Origin: Polyangia bacterium
GTDB lineage: Bacteria > Myxococcota_A > Polyangia > Nannocystales > Nannocystaceae
Length of the DNA stretch: 64,000 bases
Assembly (NCBI GenBank): GCA_030430565.1
Contig: JAUIKS010000017.1
Location: 124,001-188,000 of the forward strand
Direction of reading: 5' to 3'
Shown: positions 1 to 8,088 of the stretch, piece after piece
Layout of the letters: the number at the start of each line of letters is the position of its first letter
How positions within the stretch are numbered: the first letter of the stretch is position 1
Position numbers and translations under genes: made by a program
The notes under the pieces: model-generated
The model's database searches: none
Seen by the model: the letters and a program-made list of their open reading frames with translations, nothing else
What the model was told of the DNA's origin: nothing

Positions 1-168
1 AGCGCCGAGGAGGCCTTCGATCGCTCGATCGACGTGCACGTCTCGCGCCTGCGTCGCAAGCTGGGCGAGAACCCCCGGCGGCCGCAGCTGCTGCTGACGG
101 TCCGCGGCGTCGGCTACATGCTTGCGCCGGGCGCCCGTCGTGGTCCGGCGCGGGCGGCCGCGGTCTGA
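1..168 (+). CDS. OmpR/PhoB-family response regulator, C-terminal fragment
   Basis: Only the last 55 codons lie in the window. They read as the end of a winged-helix DNA-binding domain of the OmpR/PhoB class: the recognition-helix pattern DVHVSRLRRKLG is followed by the wing motif TVRGVGYML. Members of this class bind promoter DNA after phosphorylation of an N-terminal receiver domain, which here lies outside the window, so the partner kinase and targets are unknown. The short Arg/Ala-rich tail after the wing is not part of the usual domain. The family call is secure; the exact member cannot be named. Confidence 0.88.
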   Translation, partial: SAEEAFDRSIDVHVSRLRRKLGENPRRPQLLLTVRGVGYMLAPGARRGPARAAAV

Positions 169-232
169 AAGAAGCCCGGCGCGCGCGGACCCGCGCTTGC
201 GCGTCGCGGGCTCCCGAGCTTCACTGCGGGTC

Positions 233-1090
233 GTGTCCACGCAGCCCGGTGATGACGCGCGCGTGCGCGTGGCGACCCTCAACGTCCACGGCTGGCACGA
301 CGCGCGCGGCGAGCCGAACCACGCGCGCGTCGTCGCGTTGATCCGCGAGCACGCGCTCGACGTCGTCGGCCTGCAGGAGGTCACGACCGCGGCGGTCTCG
401 GAGCAGGGGGCGCCCAGCGCGTCGGCGCTCGCCTGGGTCGCCGCGCGGCTCGGCTATCACCACAGCGGCGCGCTGCGGCGCGGCTGCGGCCTGCTCAGCC
501 GCTTCCCGATCGAGCGGCGCGCGCCTGTCCCCAACTACCCGTCGGCTAAGGGGGCCGGGCGTGACCGCGAGTTCGTCCGCGTGCTCGCGTGCGAGCTCGC
601 GCTGCCCGAGAATTCTCAGGCGAGCGCCGCCGCGACGCTGCGCGTCCTGGTCTCGCACCTGCATCACTTCGACCCTGACCGCCGGCTCTACCAGGTCGGC
701 GTCGCGCTCGAGCACGGGGTGTTCGGCGCGCGCCCTGACCTGTGGCTCGGCGACTTCAACGCGCTCTGCCCCGCCGACTACAGCGCGGCGGACTGGGCCG
801 AGATCGCGGCCGTGCGCGCGCGCAACCGGTGGGAGCCCCCGCGCGGCGACACCGTGGCCGCGATCGAGGAGGCGGGCTTCGTCGACTGCTGGCGGCGCGC
901 CGGCTCCGAGGGACCTGTTGGAACATGCAGGTTCGGGACGCGCGTCGACTACATCTGGGCGACGCCCGCGCTGCTGTCGCGCTGGCCGCTCGAGCGCTGT
1001 CGCCGGATCGAGCGGGATCACTGCGCCTCGGATCACCGCGCGGTCGTGGCGACGCTGCGGCGGGCCGAGCTCGATGAGCTCGTGCGGTGA
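233..1090 (+). CDS. Endonuclease/exonuclease/phosphatase (EEP) superfamily hydrolase
   Basis: A protein of about 285 residues carrying the ordered motifs of the EEP fold: LNVHGW near residue 16, LQEV (metal-binding Glu) near 47, GDFN near 173, RVDYIW near 238 and the C-terminal SDHRAV near 266. These residues bind Mg2+ and activate water for phosphodiester or phosphomonoester cleavage in AP endonucleases, DNase I-like enzymes and inositol or sphingomyelin phosphatases. No signal peptide is visible with the chosen GTG start, so a cytosolic role is likely. A longer reading would overlap the response regulator and has a poor Arg-rich N-terminus, so it was not used. The substrate cannot be told. 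The next gene begins at the last base of its stop codon. Confidence 0.82.
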   Translation: MSTQPGDDARVRVATLNVHGWHDARGEPNHARVVALIREHALDVVGLQEVTTAAVSEQGAPSASALAWVAARLGYHHSGALRRGCGLLSRFPIERRAPVPNYPSAKGAGRDREFVRVLACELALPENSQASAAATLRVLVSHLHHFDPDRRLYQVGVALEHGVFGARPDLWLGDFNALCPADYSAADWAEIAAVRARNRWEPPRGDTVAAIEEAGFVDCWRRAGSEGPVGTCRFGTRVDYIWATPALLSRWPLERCRRIERDHCASDHRAVVATLRRAELDELVR

Positions 1091-2193
1091 TGAAGATCTA
1101 CGAGCAGCGAGACGAGTGGCCGCGCGCGGATGATCTCGTGCTCCGCGCCTTGAGCCGTAACGGCCTGTACTACGCGGAGCTGCGGGCCGATCGCTCCCTC
1201 GAGCTCCGCCAGACCGCGGACCGCGCGCTCGTCGGGCGATTCTTAACTTCAGGCCAGGTCGACGCGGTCGCGATCAGCGATGACGGCGCACGGCTCGCGC
1301 TCGTCCAGGCGGATCCGCACGCGGTGCAGGTCCGCAGCGCGACGAGCGGACGCGTCATCTGGCGCACGCGCGAGGGGCGGTGCGGCACGAGCGACTGGGT
1401 TTACGGCGAGCGCGTCCACTACGTGGACGAGCGCCACGTCTCGCTGTGGTCGGATCGTCGCGCGCTGCTGCTGGCCCAGGACGAGCGGGCTCGCGCGAGC
1501 GCGGTCGAGGTGCCCTACGCGGCCCGCCACTACCTGATCGAGCCGAGCCGCGGCCCGACGCTCGAGTTCGAGATGCTCTCGACCCCGACACGCAACCTCC
1601 GCGGCGGCTCCTACCGGAACGTGCCGGCGCTGCGCGCCAACGCCTCGGTCTCGGCCGACGGCCGCTGGATGCCGCTGCGGCTTCACGGCGCGGAGGTGGG
1701 CCTCTTTGACCTCGAGGAGCGTCGACATCGGGCGCCGCTGCGTCGTCGTGAGTCCCGCGTGGTCCAGCGGCGCGTCGGGATCGAGACGCGCTGGTGGGAT
1801 CCGGCGGGCGGGCGGTTTGTCGACGCGCCGTACTACCCCGATCCGATCTACGAGCTGGTCCCGCAGCTGGTCGCGGCCTCGCCCGGTCGCCCGATGTTCG
1901 CGTGGCTGCGCGCCGACGTCCTCGCCTACGGCGACGCGGGCGGCTCGGAGTACGTCGAGTACGCCGGCGAGTTCGGCCACAACGCGAGCCGCACCCAGAT
2001 CATGATGGCGATCGACCACGCGGGGGAGTCCATCGCGATCGCGTACCAAACCGGCGTCGAGCTGTTCAGCGCGCCGCGTCGCGCGAGTCAACGACTCACG
2101 ACTCAGGAGATCCGCGTGCTCGCCTTCAGCCCGAGCGGCCTGCTCTACGCGCGCGCCCCCGATCACGCGATCTTCGTGTTCGGCCCGGCGTGA
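1090..2193 (+). CDS. Hypothetical beta-propeller-like protein
   Basis: About 367 residues. The ATG shares one base with the upstream stop codon, implying translational coupling to the EEP hydrolase; a GTG one codon earlier is also possible. The protein shows repeated short beta-strand patterns of the WD40/propeller kind (VDAVAISDDGARLALVQ, IRVLAFSPSGLLYARAP, VSADGRWMPLRLHG), where an Asp/Ser-Gly turn is followed by hydrophobic strands. No catalytic motif, signal peptide or membrane segment is visible. It may be a scaffold or binding partner for the upstream hydrolase. That it is coding is well supported by codon bias; the fold is an inference from pattern only. Confidence 0.65.
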   Translation: MKIYEQRDEWPRADDLVLRALSRNGLYYAELRADRSLELRQTADRALVGRFLTSGQVDAVAISDDGARLALVQADPHAVQVRSATSGRVIWRTREGRCGTSDWVYGERVHYVDERHVSLWSDRRALLLAQDERARASAVEVPYAARHYLIEPSRGPTLEFEMLSTPTRNLRGGSYRNVPALRANASVSADGRWMPLRLHGAEVGLFDLEERRHRAPLRRRESRVVQRRVGIETRWWDPAGGRFVDAPYYPDPIYELVPQLVAASPGRPMFAWLRADVLAYGDAGGSEYVEYAGEFGHNASRTQIMMAIDHAGESIAIAYQTGVELFSAPRRASQRLTTQEIRVLAFSPSGLLYARAPDHAIFVFGPA

Positions 2194-2355
2194 CTGTTGA
2201 CAAACGCCACGGCGCCGCGCCCGCGCGCGTTGTCTGAATGTGTTTTTGAGCATGTCTTTATAAACATGTTGAAAGCCGCGCGCGAGCTCGCCGGCCGGTC
2301 CGCGCGCGAGTGCGCCGCTGTCGCTTTCCCCCGGGGTTCTCGTATCATCGTCGCC

Positions 2356-3849
2356 ATGAACTTGGCTTGTTGGCGCGCGCTCCCTCGTCCCGCGTACGCG
2401 GCGTCCCTGACCGCGGCGCTCGTGCTCTCGCCGCTCGCGCTCGCGGGCTGCAGCTCGGGGGAGCCGGAGGACTCGACCGACACGCAGACGACGCTCAACC
2501 CGACGACGACGACCCCGGTGACGTCGGGCGCGACGACGGGGACGCCGACGAGCGCGGGCCCGTCGAGCAGCTCTGACAGCGACCCCGGCACCGTCCCGGA
2601 CACGGAGGGCTCGACCGGCGCGCCCGGGGTCTGCGGCGACGGCGTCGTGGACGCCGACGAGAGCTGCGACGACGGCAACGACGTCGAGACCGACGACTGC
2701 CTCAGCACCTGCGTGGTCGCGAGCTGCGGTGACGGCTTCGTGCAGGAGGGCGTCGAGGCCTGCGACGACGGCAACAACGACGACACCGACGACTGCGCGG
2801 GCGAGTGCGCCGCGGCGAGCTGCGGTGACGGCTTCGTGCAGGAGGGCGTCGAGGAGTGCGACGACGGCAACGACGACGACACCGACAGCTGCACCACCGC
2901 CTGCGTCCTCGGCGTGTGCGGCGACGGGATCCTTGGCCCCGGTGAGCAGTGCGACGACGGCAACGACGACGACACCGACGAGTGCACCAACGCGTGCGCG
3001 CCGGCGAGCTGCGGTGACGGCGTGGTCCAGCCCGACGCGGGCGAGGAGTGCGACGACGGCAACCAGGACAACTCCGACGACTGCCTCGCCTCGTGCTTGG
3101 TCGCGAGTTGCGGGGACGGCGTGCTCTACGAGGGCGTGGAGGAGTGCGACGACGGCAACGACGACAGCAAAGACGGCTGCCTCGAGTCCTGCACCTACGC
3201 GCGCACCTGCAAGCAGATCCTCGAAGATGTCCCCGGGGCCAACAGCTCCGTCTACCTGCTCGACCCCGACGGCCCGGGGCCGCTCACCGGCTTCAGCACC
3301 TTCTGTGACCAGGGCGCCGACGGCGGCGGCTGGACCCTGCTCGGCAAGACGATCAAGACCGGCCTGACCGACGCCGAGCGCGACGCGGTCCGCATGGGCA
3401 CGTGGGAGGACTACACCCAGACCGGCTACGGCAACCCGAACATCGGGCAGCGGATCTTCTGGCTGCCGCTCGAGCGCTGGAACGACCTGACGACCGTGCA
3501 CGGCACGAACGTGGTCCGCATCGTCGACAGCACCTACGAGCTGCGCATGCAGAACTTCACGATCGGCGACGAGGCCTCCAAGTTCGCGATCAACTGGGAG
3601 GACGTGCTCCCCGGCTATCAACAGATCGTGCCCGCGATCAAGGGCCAGGGCTTCACGACCTTCGACCAGGATAACGACACCTGGGGCCAGAATTGCGCGA
3701 TCGACAACATCGGGCACAACGGCGGCTGGTGGTACACGGCCTGTTATCAGCTGAGCATGCTGCACGCGAACGGGAACGTGTACTCGTGGCAGAACAACAT
3801 CTCGACGTCGGTCACGACGCTCGCGATCTGGTTCCGCGAGGAGGAGTAG
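2356..3849 (+). CDS. Lipoprotein with six DUF4215-type Cys repeats and a fibrinogen-like C-terminal domain
   Basis: About 497 residues. An N-terminal signal peptide ends in the lipobox LALAGC, followed by a Thr/Ser-rich linker to about residue 90. Six repeats of roughly 31 residues follow, each of the form CGDG-x-EECDDGN-x-D-C-x-C, which is the Myxococcus Cys-rich/DUF4215 pattern. From about residue 281 there is a fibrinogen-C-like domain (FCDQGADGGGWTLLGK, and later WWYTACYQLSMLHANGN). Such domains bind glycans or acetylated groups in other organisms, so surface adhesion or prey/polymer recognition is a reasonable inference. The last 63 bases of the gene plus 28 bases downstream recur exactly about 1.9 kb further on, before the next lipoprotein gene. 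The ATG was chosen because it places the signal peptide at the N-terminus. Confidence 0.85.
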   Translation: MNLACWRALPRPAYAASLTAALVLSPLALAGCSSGEPEDSTDTQTTLNPTTTTPVTSGATTGTPTSAGPSSSSDSDPGTVPDTEGSTGAPGVCGDGVVDADESCDDGNDVETDDCLSTCVVASCGDGFVQEGVEACDDGNNDDTDDCAGECAAASCGDGFVQEGVEECDDGNDDDTDSCTTACVLGVCGDGILGPGEQCDDGNDDDTDECTNACAPASCGDGVVQPDAGEECDDGNQDNSDDCLASCLVASCGDGVLYEGVEECDDGNDDSKDGCLESCTYARTCKQILEDVPGANSSVYLLDPDGPGPLTGFSTFCDQGADGGGWTLLGKTIKTGLTDAERDAVRMGTWEDYTQTGYGNPNIGQRIFWLPLERWNDLTTVHGTNVVRIVDSTYELRMQNFTIGDEASKFAINWEDVLPGYQQIVPAIKGQGFTTFDQDNDTWGQNCAIDNIGHNGGWWYTACYQLSMLHANGNVYSWQNNISTSVTTLAIWFREEE

Positions 3850-3876
3850 CGCGTTGGCCCGTCGACGCGGCGGGCC
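3786..3876 (+). repeat. 91-bp perfect direct repeat, copy 1
   Basis: Covers the final 21 codons including the stop of the fibrinogen-domain lipoprotein gene and 28 bases of downstream sequence. It is identical base for base to 5685-5775. The match stops abruptly on both sides. The two copies flank the LanC-like lipoprotein gene. Confidence 0.95.
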
Positions 3877-3998
3877 CCGAGGGCGCGTGAGCACGCGGAG
3901 CTCTGCGGCTTCACTGGAGCGTCGGCGGAGCGCGGCTCGAGCCGCTTCGGGGTGGAACCTTTCGCGTCCTGGATGGGTCAAAACTCGGGGCTTTCTCC

Positions 3999-5585
3999 AT
4001 GAACCGACGGGTGAGCGAAGCAGGACACGGGTCGATCCGGCGAGCGCGACGGCGCTCGTGGCGTGCGGCGGGCGTGTTGTTGTTGGTGGTGACGATGGGG
4101 TGTGGACCGGGGTACCCGGGGGCCCCGACGCGGTCAGCGCGGGGCTCTGCAGAGTCGCCTGCGCGCGTGGAGTCGTCGTCGACGCGCGCGCGCGAGCGGT
4201 CAGCGCCCGTCGAGCGCGCTTCGCTGGCGCGCGCCCGGGCGATCGCGCGCTGGCTGGAGGCCAACGAGGTCGGGACCGCCACGGGTCGCGCCTGGCCCGT
4301 CGACGCGCGCAAGCCCGAGCGCGTCAGCGCCACGCTCGGCGCCGGCGTCAGCGGTGACGTGCTGTTCTTCGCGGCGCTCTACTGGGCGAGCGGAGACCCG
4401 ACGGCGCGCGCGGCTGCCTCGCGCGGCGCGGACTTCCTCGCGGCGAGCCTTGACGAGCTGACGCGTGACGAGCCCGCGCCAGCCGAGGGGGGCAGCCTCG
4501 CGCCGCTTCAGCCGCTTCAGCCGCTTCAGCGGGCGAGCCTGTACGGCGGGCTCGCGGGCGTGGGGCTCGCGCTGCACCACGCCGATCGGGTGACCGGGGA
4601 CGATCGCTACGCCCCGGCCGTGGAGCGCGTGATCGAGCAGCTCTCGCGCTGGGCGGTCCCCGAGGCCGGCGGCGTGCGCTGGAGCGAGCGCTACAACGAC
4701 GTGCTGTTCGGCGACGCCGGCACGATCCTGGCGTTGGCCTTCCTCGCCGATCAGCGCGAGCACGCGGGCGCGCGCCAGCTCGCGCTCGCGGGCGCGCGTC
4801 GTCTCGCCGCGCGCGGGCTCGCGGGGGAGCAGGGCGTGTACTGGATGTTTCGGCGCGACCGCGACTTCAACCTCCCGAACTTCAGCCACGGGACCGCCGG
4901 CATCGCCTACACGCTGGCGACGGTCGCCGGCCTCGCCCAAGCGCCGGCGCTGCTCGAGCGCGCGGAGGAGGGCGCGCGTTACCTTGACGGGCTCGCGTGG
5001 CGGGCGGACGGGCGCTACGCCGTCCCCTACGGCTTCCCGCTCGAGCACTGGCAGGGCGAGCACGCCTACGGCTGGGCGCACGGCGTCGCCGGGACCGCGC
5101 GGCTGTTCGCGCGCTTGGCCGAGGCCTCCGGCGAGGCGAGGCCGCGCTGGCAGCTGCGCGCGCTCGCCAACACGCTGCTCGAGAGCGGGCTCCCGGCCGC
5201 ACCGAAGGCGCCGTTGATCGAGTCGCCGACGCGCTGGGACGCGCGTTTCGGTCGCGCGGGCGCCCTGTGGATCGCGCCCCCGCTCGCGCGCGCCCTCGGA
5301 GAGCCGCGGCTCGACGCGCTCGCGCGCGCGCTCGAGGACTCGATCCTCGGGGCGGCCCAGGAGGTCGACGGCCGGCTGTATTGGGAGACCTCGCCGCCGG
5401 CCTTCATGGGCGGGCCTGAGCCGGCGCGGTTCTGCGGCCTGTTTCATGGAGCAGCTGGGATCGGGCTGAGCCTGCTGCAGGTCGACGCGGCCGCGCAGGG
5501 GCTCGACGCCCACCTGCTGCTGCCCGATGACCCCTTCGCGTGGCGGCTGGGCGCGGCGGCTGGGCGCGACGAGCTCTGGCCGTGA
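3999..5585 (+). CDS. LanC-like (alpha/alpha-barrel) lipoprotein lacking the canonical zinc cysteines
   Basis: About 528 residues. The N-terminus carries basic residues, a hydrophobic stretch and the lipobox VTMGC, so the product is probably an outer-surface or periplasmic lipoprotein. The body shows the repeated Gly-rich turns of the lanthionine cyclase C-like alpha/alpha toroid: SLYGGLAGVGLAL (about 181), FSHGTAGIAYTLA (295), YGWAHGVAGTARLF (359) and FCGLFHGAAGIGLSLL (478). In true LanC enzymes, zinc is held by Cys in WCYG and by Cys-His in CHG. Here these positions read WAHG and LFHG, so the histidines stay but the cysteines are missing. Lanthionine cyclase chemistry is therefore unlikely, and no lantibiotic precursor or dehydratase gene is near. 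Glycan or peptide binding, or another hydrolase-like use of the fold, is possible. The gene lies between two copies of a 91-bp repeat. Confidence 0.72.
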   Translation: MNRRVSEAGHGSIRRARRRSWRAAGVLLLVVTMGCGPGYPGAPTRSARGSAESPARVESSSTRARERSAPVERASLARARAIARWLEANEVGTATGRAWPVDARKPERVSATLGAGVSGDVLFFAALYWASGDPTARAAASRGADFLAASLDELTRDEPAPAEGGSLAPLQPLQPLQRASLYGGLAGVGLALHHADRVTGDDRYAPAVERVIEQLSRWAVPEAGGVRWSERYNDVLFGDAGTILALAFLADQREHAGARQLALAGARRLAARGLAGEQGVYWMFRRDRDFNLPNFSHGTAGIAYTLATVAGLAQAPALLERAEEGARYLDGLAWRADGRYAVPYGFPLEHWQGEHAYGWAHGVAGTARLFARLAEASGEARPRWQLRALANTLLESGLPAAPKAPLIESPTRWDARFGRAGALWIAPPLARALGEPRLDALARALEDSILGAAQEVDGRLYWETSPPAFMGGPEPARFCGLFHGAAGIGLSLLQVDAAAQGLDAHLLLPDDPFAWRLGAAAGRDELWP

Positions 5586-5684
5586 CGCGCGAGCGGCTCG
5601 CGGCTGGAGCCGTCGCGGACTCGTGACCCCCGTCGACGCGGGAATCGCAGCGATCCCCGCAGCTTCGCGCGCCCGCGCGTGATT

Positions 5685-5775
5685 GTGGCAGAACAACATC
5701 TCGACGTCGGTCACGACGCTCGCGATCTGGTTCCGCGAGGAGGAGTAGCGCGTTGGCCCGTCGACGCGGCGGGCC
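5685..5775 (+). repeat. 91-bp perfect direct repeat, copy 2 (3' remnant of the fibrinogen-domain gene)
   Basis: Identical to 3786-3876. In this position it is detached from any open gene: it carries the last codons and stop of the fibrinogen-domain lipoprotein with no upstream coding sequence. It ends 45 bases before the start of the FG-GAP lipoprotein gene, so it may now form part of that gene's 5' region. Confidence 0.95.
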
Positions 5776-5820
5776 AAAGCTGGCTATTGGGCTAGGTGGA
5801 AGAGGTACGAGGTGGGCGAC

Positions 5821-7944
5821 ATGAAACACGCGATCTACAGGGTTGGTTTGCTCTCCGCGCTCGCGCTCGCGCTCGCGCCGGTCGGCTGCGGTGACGACTC
5901 CGGGCGCGGGGAGTCCGACAGCTCCACGAGCGCCGGCGAGAGCGCGTCCGGGACCGAGAGCGGGACCGCGACGGCGACGATGAGCGGCTCCGAGTCGAAT
6001 TCGGCGACCGACGCGAGCGCCGGCTCCGAGTCGAACTCGGCGAGTCAAGCGACCTCGGACGCGAGCGCCGGGCCGACGACGAGCGCGACCGCGAGCGCGA
6101 CCGACGGCACCGAGAGCGCGACGGAGCCGGGGACACTGTCCGACACGGACTCCGGCACGGACACGGACACGGACACGGACACCGGCGGCGAGCTGGAGTG
6201 CGAGGACGAGCCCGCGCCTGGCTGGATGGTCATGCCCAACGAGCAGTGCCAGTCCGAGCCGCAGGTCGGCGAGTTCAACCCGATCATCGAGTGGCACAAG
6301 GACATGTGGGTCGACGTGCCCGGCTCGCGCAGCAGCGTGACGACGCCGGTGGTCGTGCAGCTGACCGACGACAACCTCGACGGCGAGGTCGACGAGCTCG
6401 ACATCCCGGACATCGTGTTCATCACCTACGACGGCACCGGCGTTTTGCGGGCGGTCTCCGGCGACGGGATGACCGAGATCTTCAGCGTCACGAGCCCCGG
6501 CCTGTGGCGCAACCAGTCGCTCGCGGCCGCCGACATCGACAACGACGGCCTCGTCGAGATCGTGACAGTGGGCCAGGACAAGATCGCGCGCGCGTTCGAG
6601 CAGGACGGCTCGCCGAAGTGGGCCTCGCAGGCGCTGGGCGCCAACGTCGGCACCTACGACAACGCGCCGGCGATCTCCGACATGAACAGCGACGGCAACC
6701 CCGAGATCGTTGTCGGCCGCGCGATCCTCGACAACCAGGGCAACCTGATCGGCGCGGGCGGCCACGGCATCGGCTCGCCCGCGGGGAACGGCAACGGCAG
6801 CGCGAGCATGTCCTTCGCGGTCGACCTCAACGACGACGGCCTGCAGGAGGTCGTCGTCGGCAACGCGCTGTACCAGATGGACGGCCAGACGATCTGGCAC
6901 AACGGGCTCAACGACGGCTACCCGGCGGTCGCCGATCTGCACAACGACGGCGTCCCCGAGATCATCGTGGTCTACAACAACCGCGTGCGCGCCCAGACCG
7001 CGAACGACGGCACGCTGCTGTGGGACACCGCGATCCCGGGCGGCATCGGCGGGCCGCCGACGGTCGCCGACTTCGACGGCGACGGCTTCGCCGAGGTCGG
7101 CGTCGCCGGGCGCAACAACTACTCGGTGTTCGAGGGCGACGGCTCGGTGCTGTGGACCAACCCGACGCAGGACCAGTCGTCGGGGATCACCGGCAGCTCG
7201 GTCTACGACTTCGAGGGCGACGGGATCGCCGATGTCGTCTACGCCGACGAGACGACGCTGTGGGTGTTCTCCGGCAACGACGGCACGGTCAAGCTCTCGC
7301 TCACCGAGCACAACAGCGGCACGCGCCTCGAGTACCCCGTGATCGTCGACGTCGACAACGACGACCAGGTCGAGATCGCGTTCGTCAGCGAGCCCTACAA
7401 CGGGACGTACCGCGGCCTGACGGTGATCGGCGACGCGGACGAGTCATGGCGCCCGGGCCGGAAGATCTGGAACCAGCACGCCTATCACATCACCAACGTC
7501 AACGAGGACGGCTCGGTCCCGCAAGAGGCCGACAAGAACTGGCTCAGCTACAACAACTTCCGCTCGGGCGACCTGTCGGCGAACGACGGGCTCTCGGCGC
7601 CTGACATCCAGCTCGTGGTCGCCGAGCAGTGCGCGAACGAGTGTCAGCAGGAGGACGTAGCGACGATCTGGCTGCACCTCGGCAACGCCGGCGCCGCGCC
7701 GCTGACGGCCGGCGTGACGATCGAGATCTACCAGACGGTCGCGATGGTCGAGACCCTGCAGACCACGGTCAACTACGACATGGTCATTGAGCCTGGCGTG
7801 TTCACCGACGCCTTCAGCGTCGAGGTGAATATCGCGGATGTCGATCAGCTGCGCCTCGTCGCGATCCCGGGTGAGGAGGAGTGCGTGGTCGACCCCGACA
7901 ACGAGGTCATCCTGACGCCGCCCTTCTGCAACGTGCCGGGGTAG
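5821..7944 (+). CDS. FG-GAP/VCBS-repeat (integrin-alpha-like propeller) lipoprotein
   Basis: About 707 residues. A signal peptide ends in the lipobox LAPVGC, then a Ser/Thr/Ala/Glu linker runs to about residue 125 and ends in a short (TD) run. From about 170 to 520 there are seven or eight FG-GAP-type repeats with calcium-loop patterns such as DIDNDGLVEIV, DMNSDGNPEIVVG, DLNDDGLQEVVVG, DFDGDGFAEVGVAG and DVDNDDQVEIAF; these are expected to fold as a seven-bladed propeller. The C-terminal 120 residues look like an immunoglobulin/CARDB-type beta domain with scattered Cys. The role is probably surface binding or adhesion. ATG was chosen over a GTG nine bases upstream because a purine-rich GAGGTGGG lies at suitable spacing. 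Confidence 0.85.
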   Translation: MKHAIYRVGLLSALALALAPVGCGDDSGRGESDSSTSAGESASGTESGTATATMSGSESNSATDASAGSESNSASQATSDASAGPTTSATASATDGTESATEPGTLSDTDSGTDTDTDTDTGGELECEDEPAPGWMVMPNEQCQSEPQVGEFNPIIEWHKDMWVDVPGSRSSVTTPVVVQLTDDNLDGEVDELDIPDIVFITYDGTGVLRAVSGDGMTEIFSVTSPGLWRNQSLAAADIDNDGLVEIVTVGQDKIARAFEQDGSPKWASQALGANVGTYDNAPAISDMNSDGNPEIVVGRAILDNQGNLIGAGGHGIGSPAGNGNGSASMSFAVDLNDDGLQEVVVGNALYQMDGQTIWHNGLNDGYPAVADLHNDGVPEIIVVYNNRVRAQTANDGTLLWDTAIPGGIGGPPTVADFDGDGFAEVGVAGRNNYSVFEGDGSVLWTNPTQDQSSGITGSSVYDFEGDGIADVVYADETTLWVFSGNDGTVKLSLTEHNSGTRLEYPVIVDVDNDDQVEIAFVSEPYNGTYRGLTVIGDADESWRPGRKIWNQHAYHITNVNEDGSVPQEADKNWLSYNNFRSGDLSANDGLSAPDIQLVVAEQCANECQQEDVATIWLHLGNAGAAPLTAGVTIEIYQTVAMVETLQTTVNYDMVIEPGVFTDAFSVEVNIADVDQLRLVAIPGEEECVVDPDNEVILTPPFCNVPG

Positions 7945-7991
7945 GGCAGGCGCGTAGCAGCGTCTGGGGGCGAGCCGCGGTTCGGCGCAGG

Positions 7992-8013
7992 CGCGCGCAG
8001 CAGCGTGCGCGCG
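7992..8013 (+). terminator. GC hairpin downstream of the FG-GAP lipoprotein gene
   Basis: An 8-bp perfect stem (CGCGCGCA/TGCGCGCG) with a 6-base loop lies about 50 bases after the stop codon. There is no T-run, so this is only a possible termination or mRNA 3'-protection hairpin. Confidence 0.3.
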
Positions 8014-8088
8014 CGGGCGCGGGCGAGAGTTACGAAACGTTGACACAACGCCGAAAATCCCGGGCGCGGGTGTCCGTCTATATGAGTG

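Noticed and set aside
2197..2202. TTGACA as a -35 box for the fibrinogen-domain gene
   Set aside because: No -10 element at suitable spacing; the following DNA is all GC-rich until about 2236.
1249..3981. 910-residue minus-strand open frame across the propeller-like and fibrinogen-domain genes
   Set aside because: Antisense to two supported genes; the VVGVVVVAVVALL repeats are the complement of the Cys/Asp repeats.
3999..5585. Functional lanthipeptide cyclase and biosynthetic cluster
   Set aside because: Zinc cysteines are missing, a lipobox is present, and no precursor peptide, dehydratase or transporter lies nearby.
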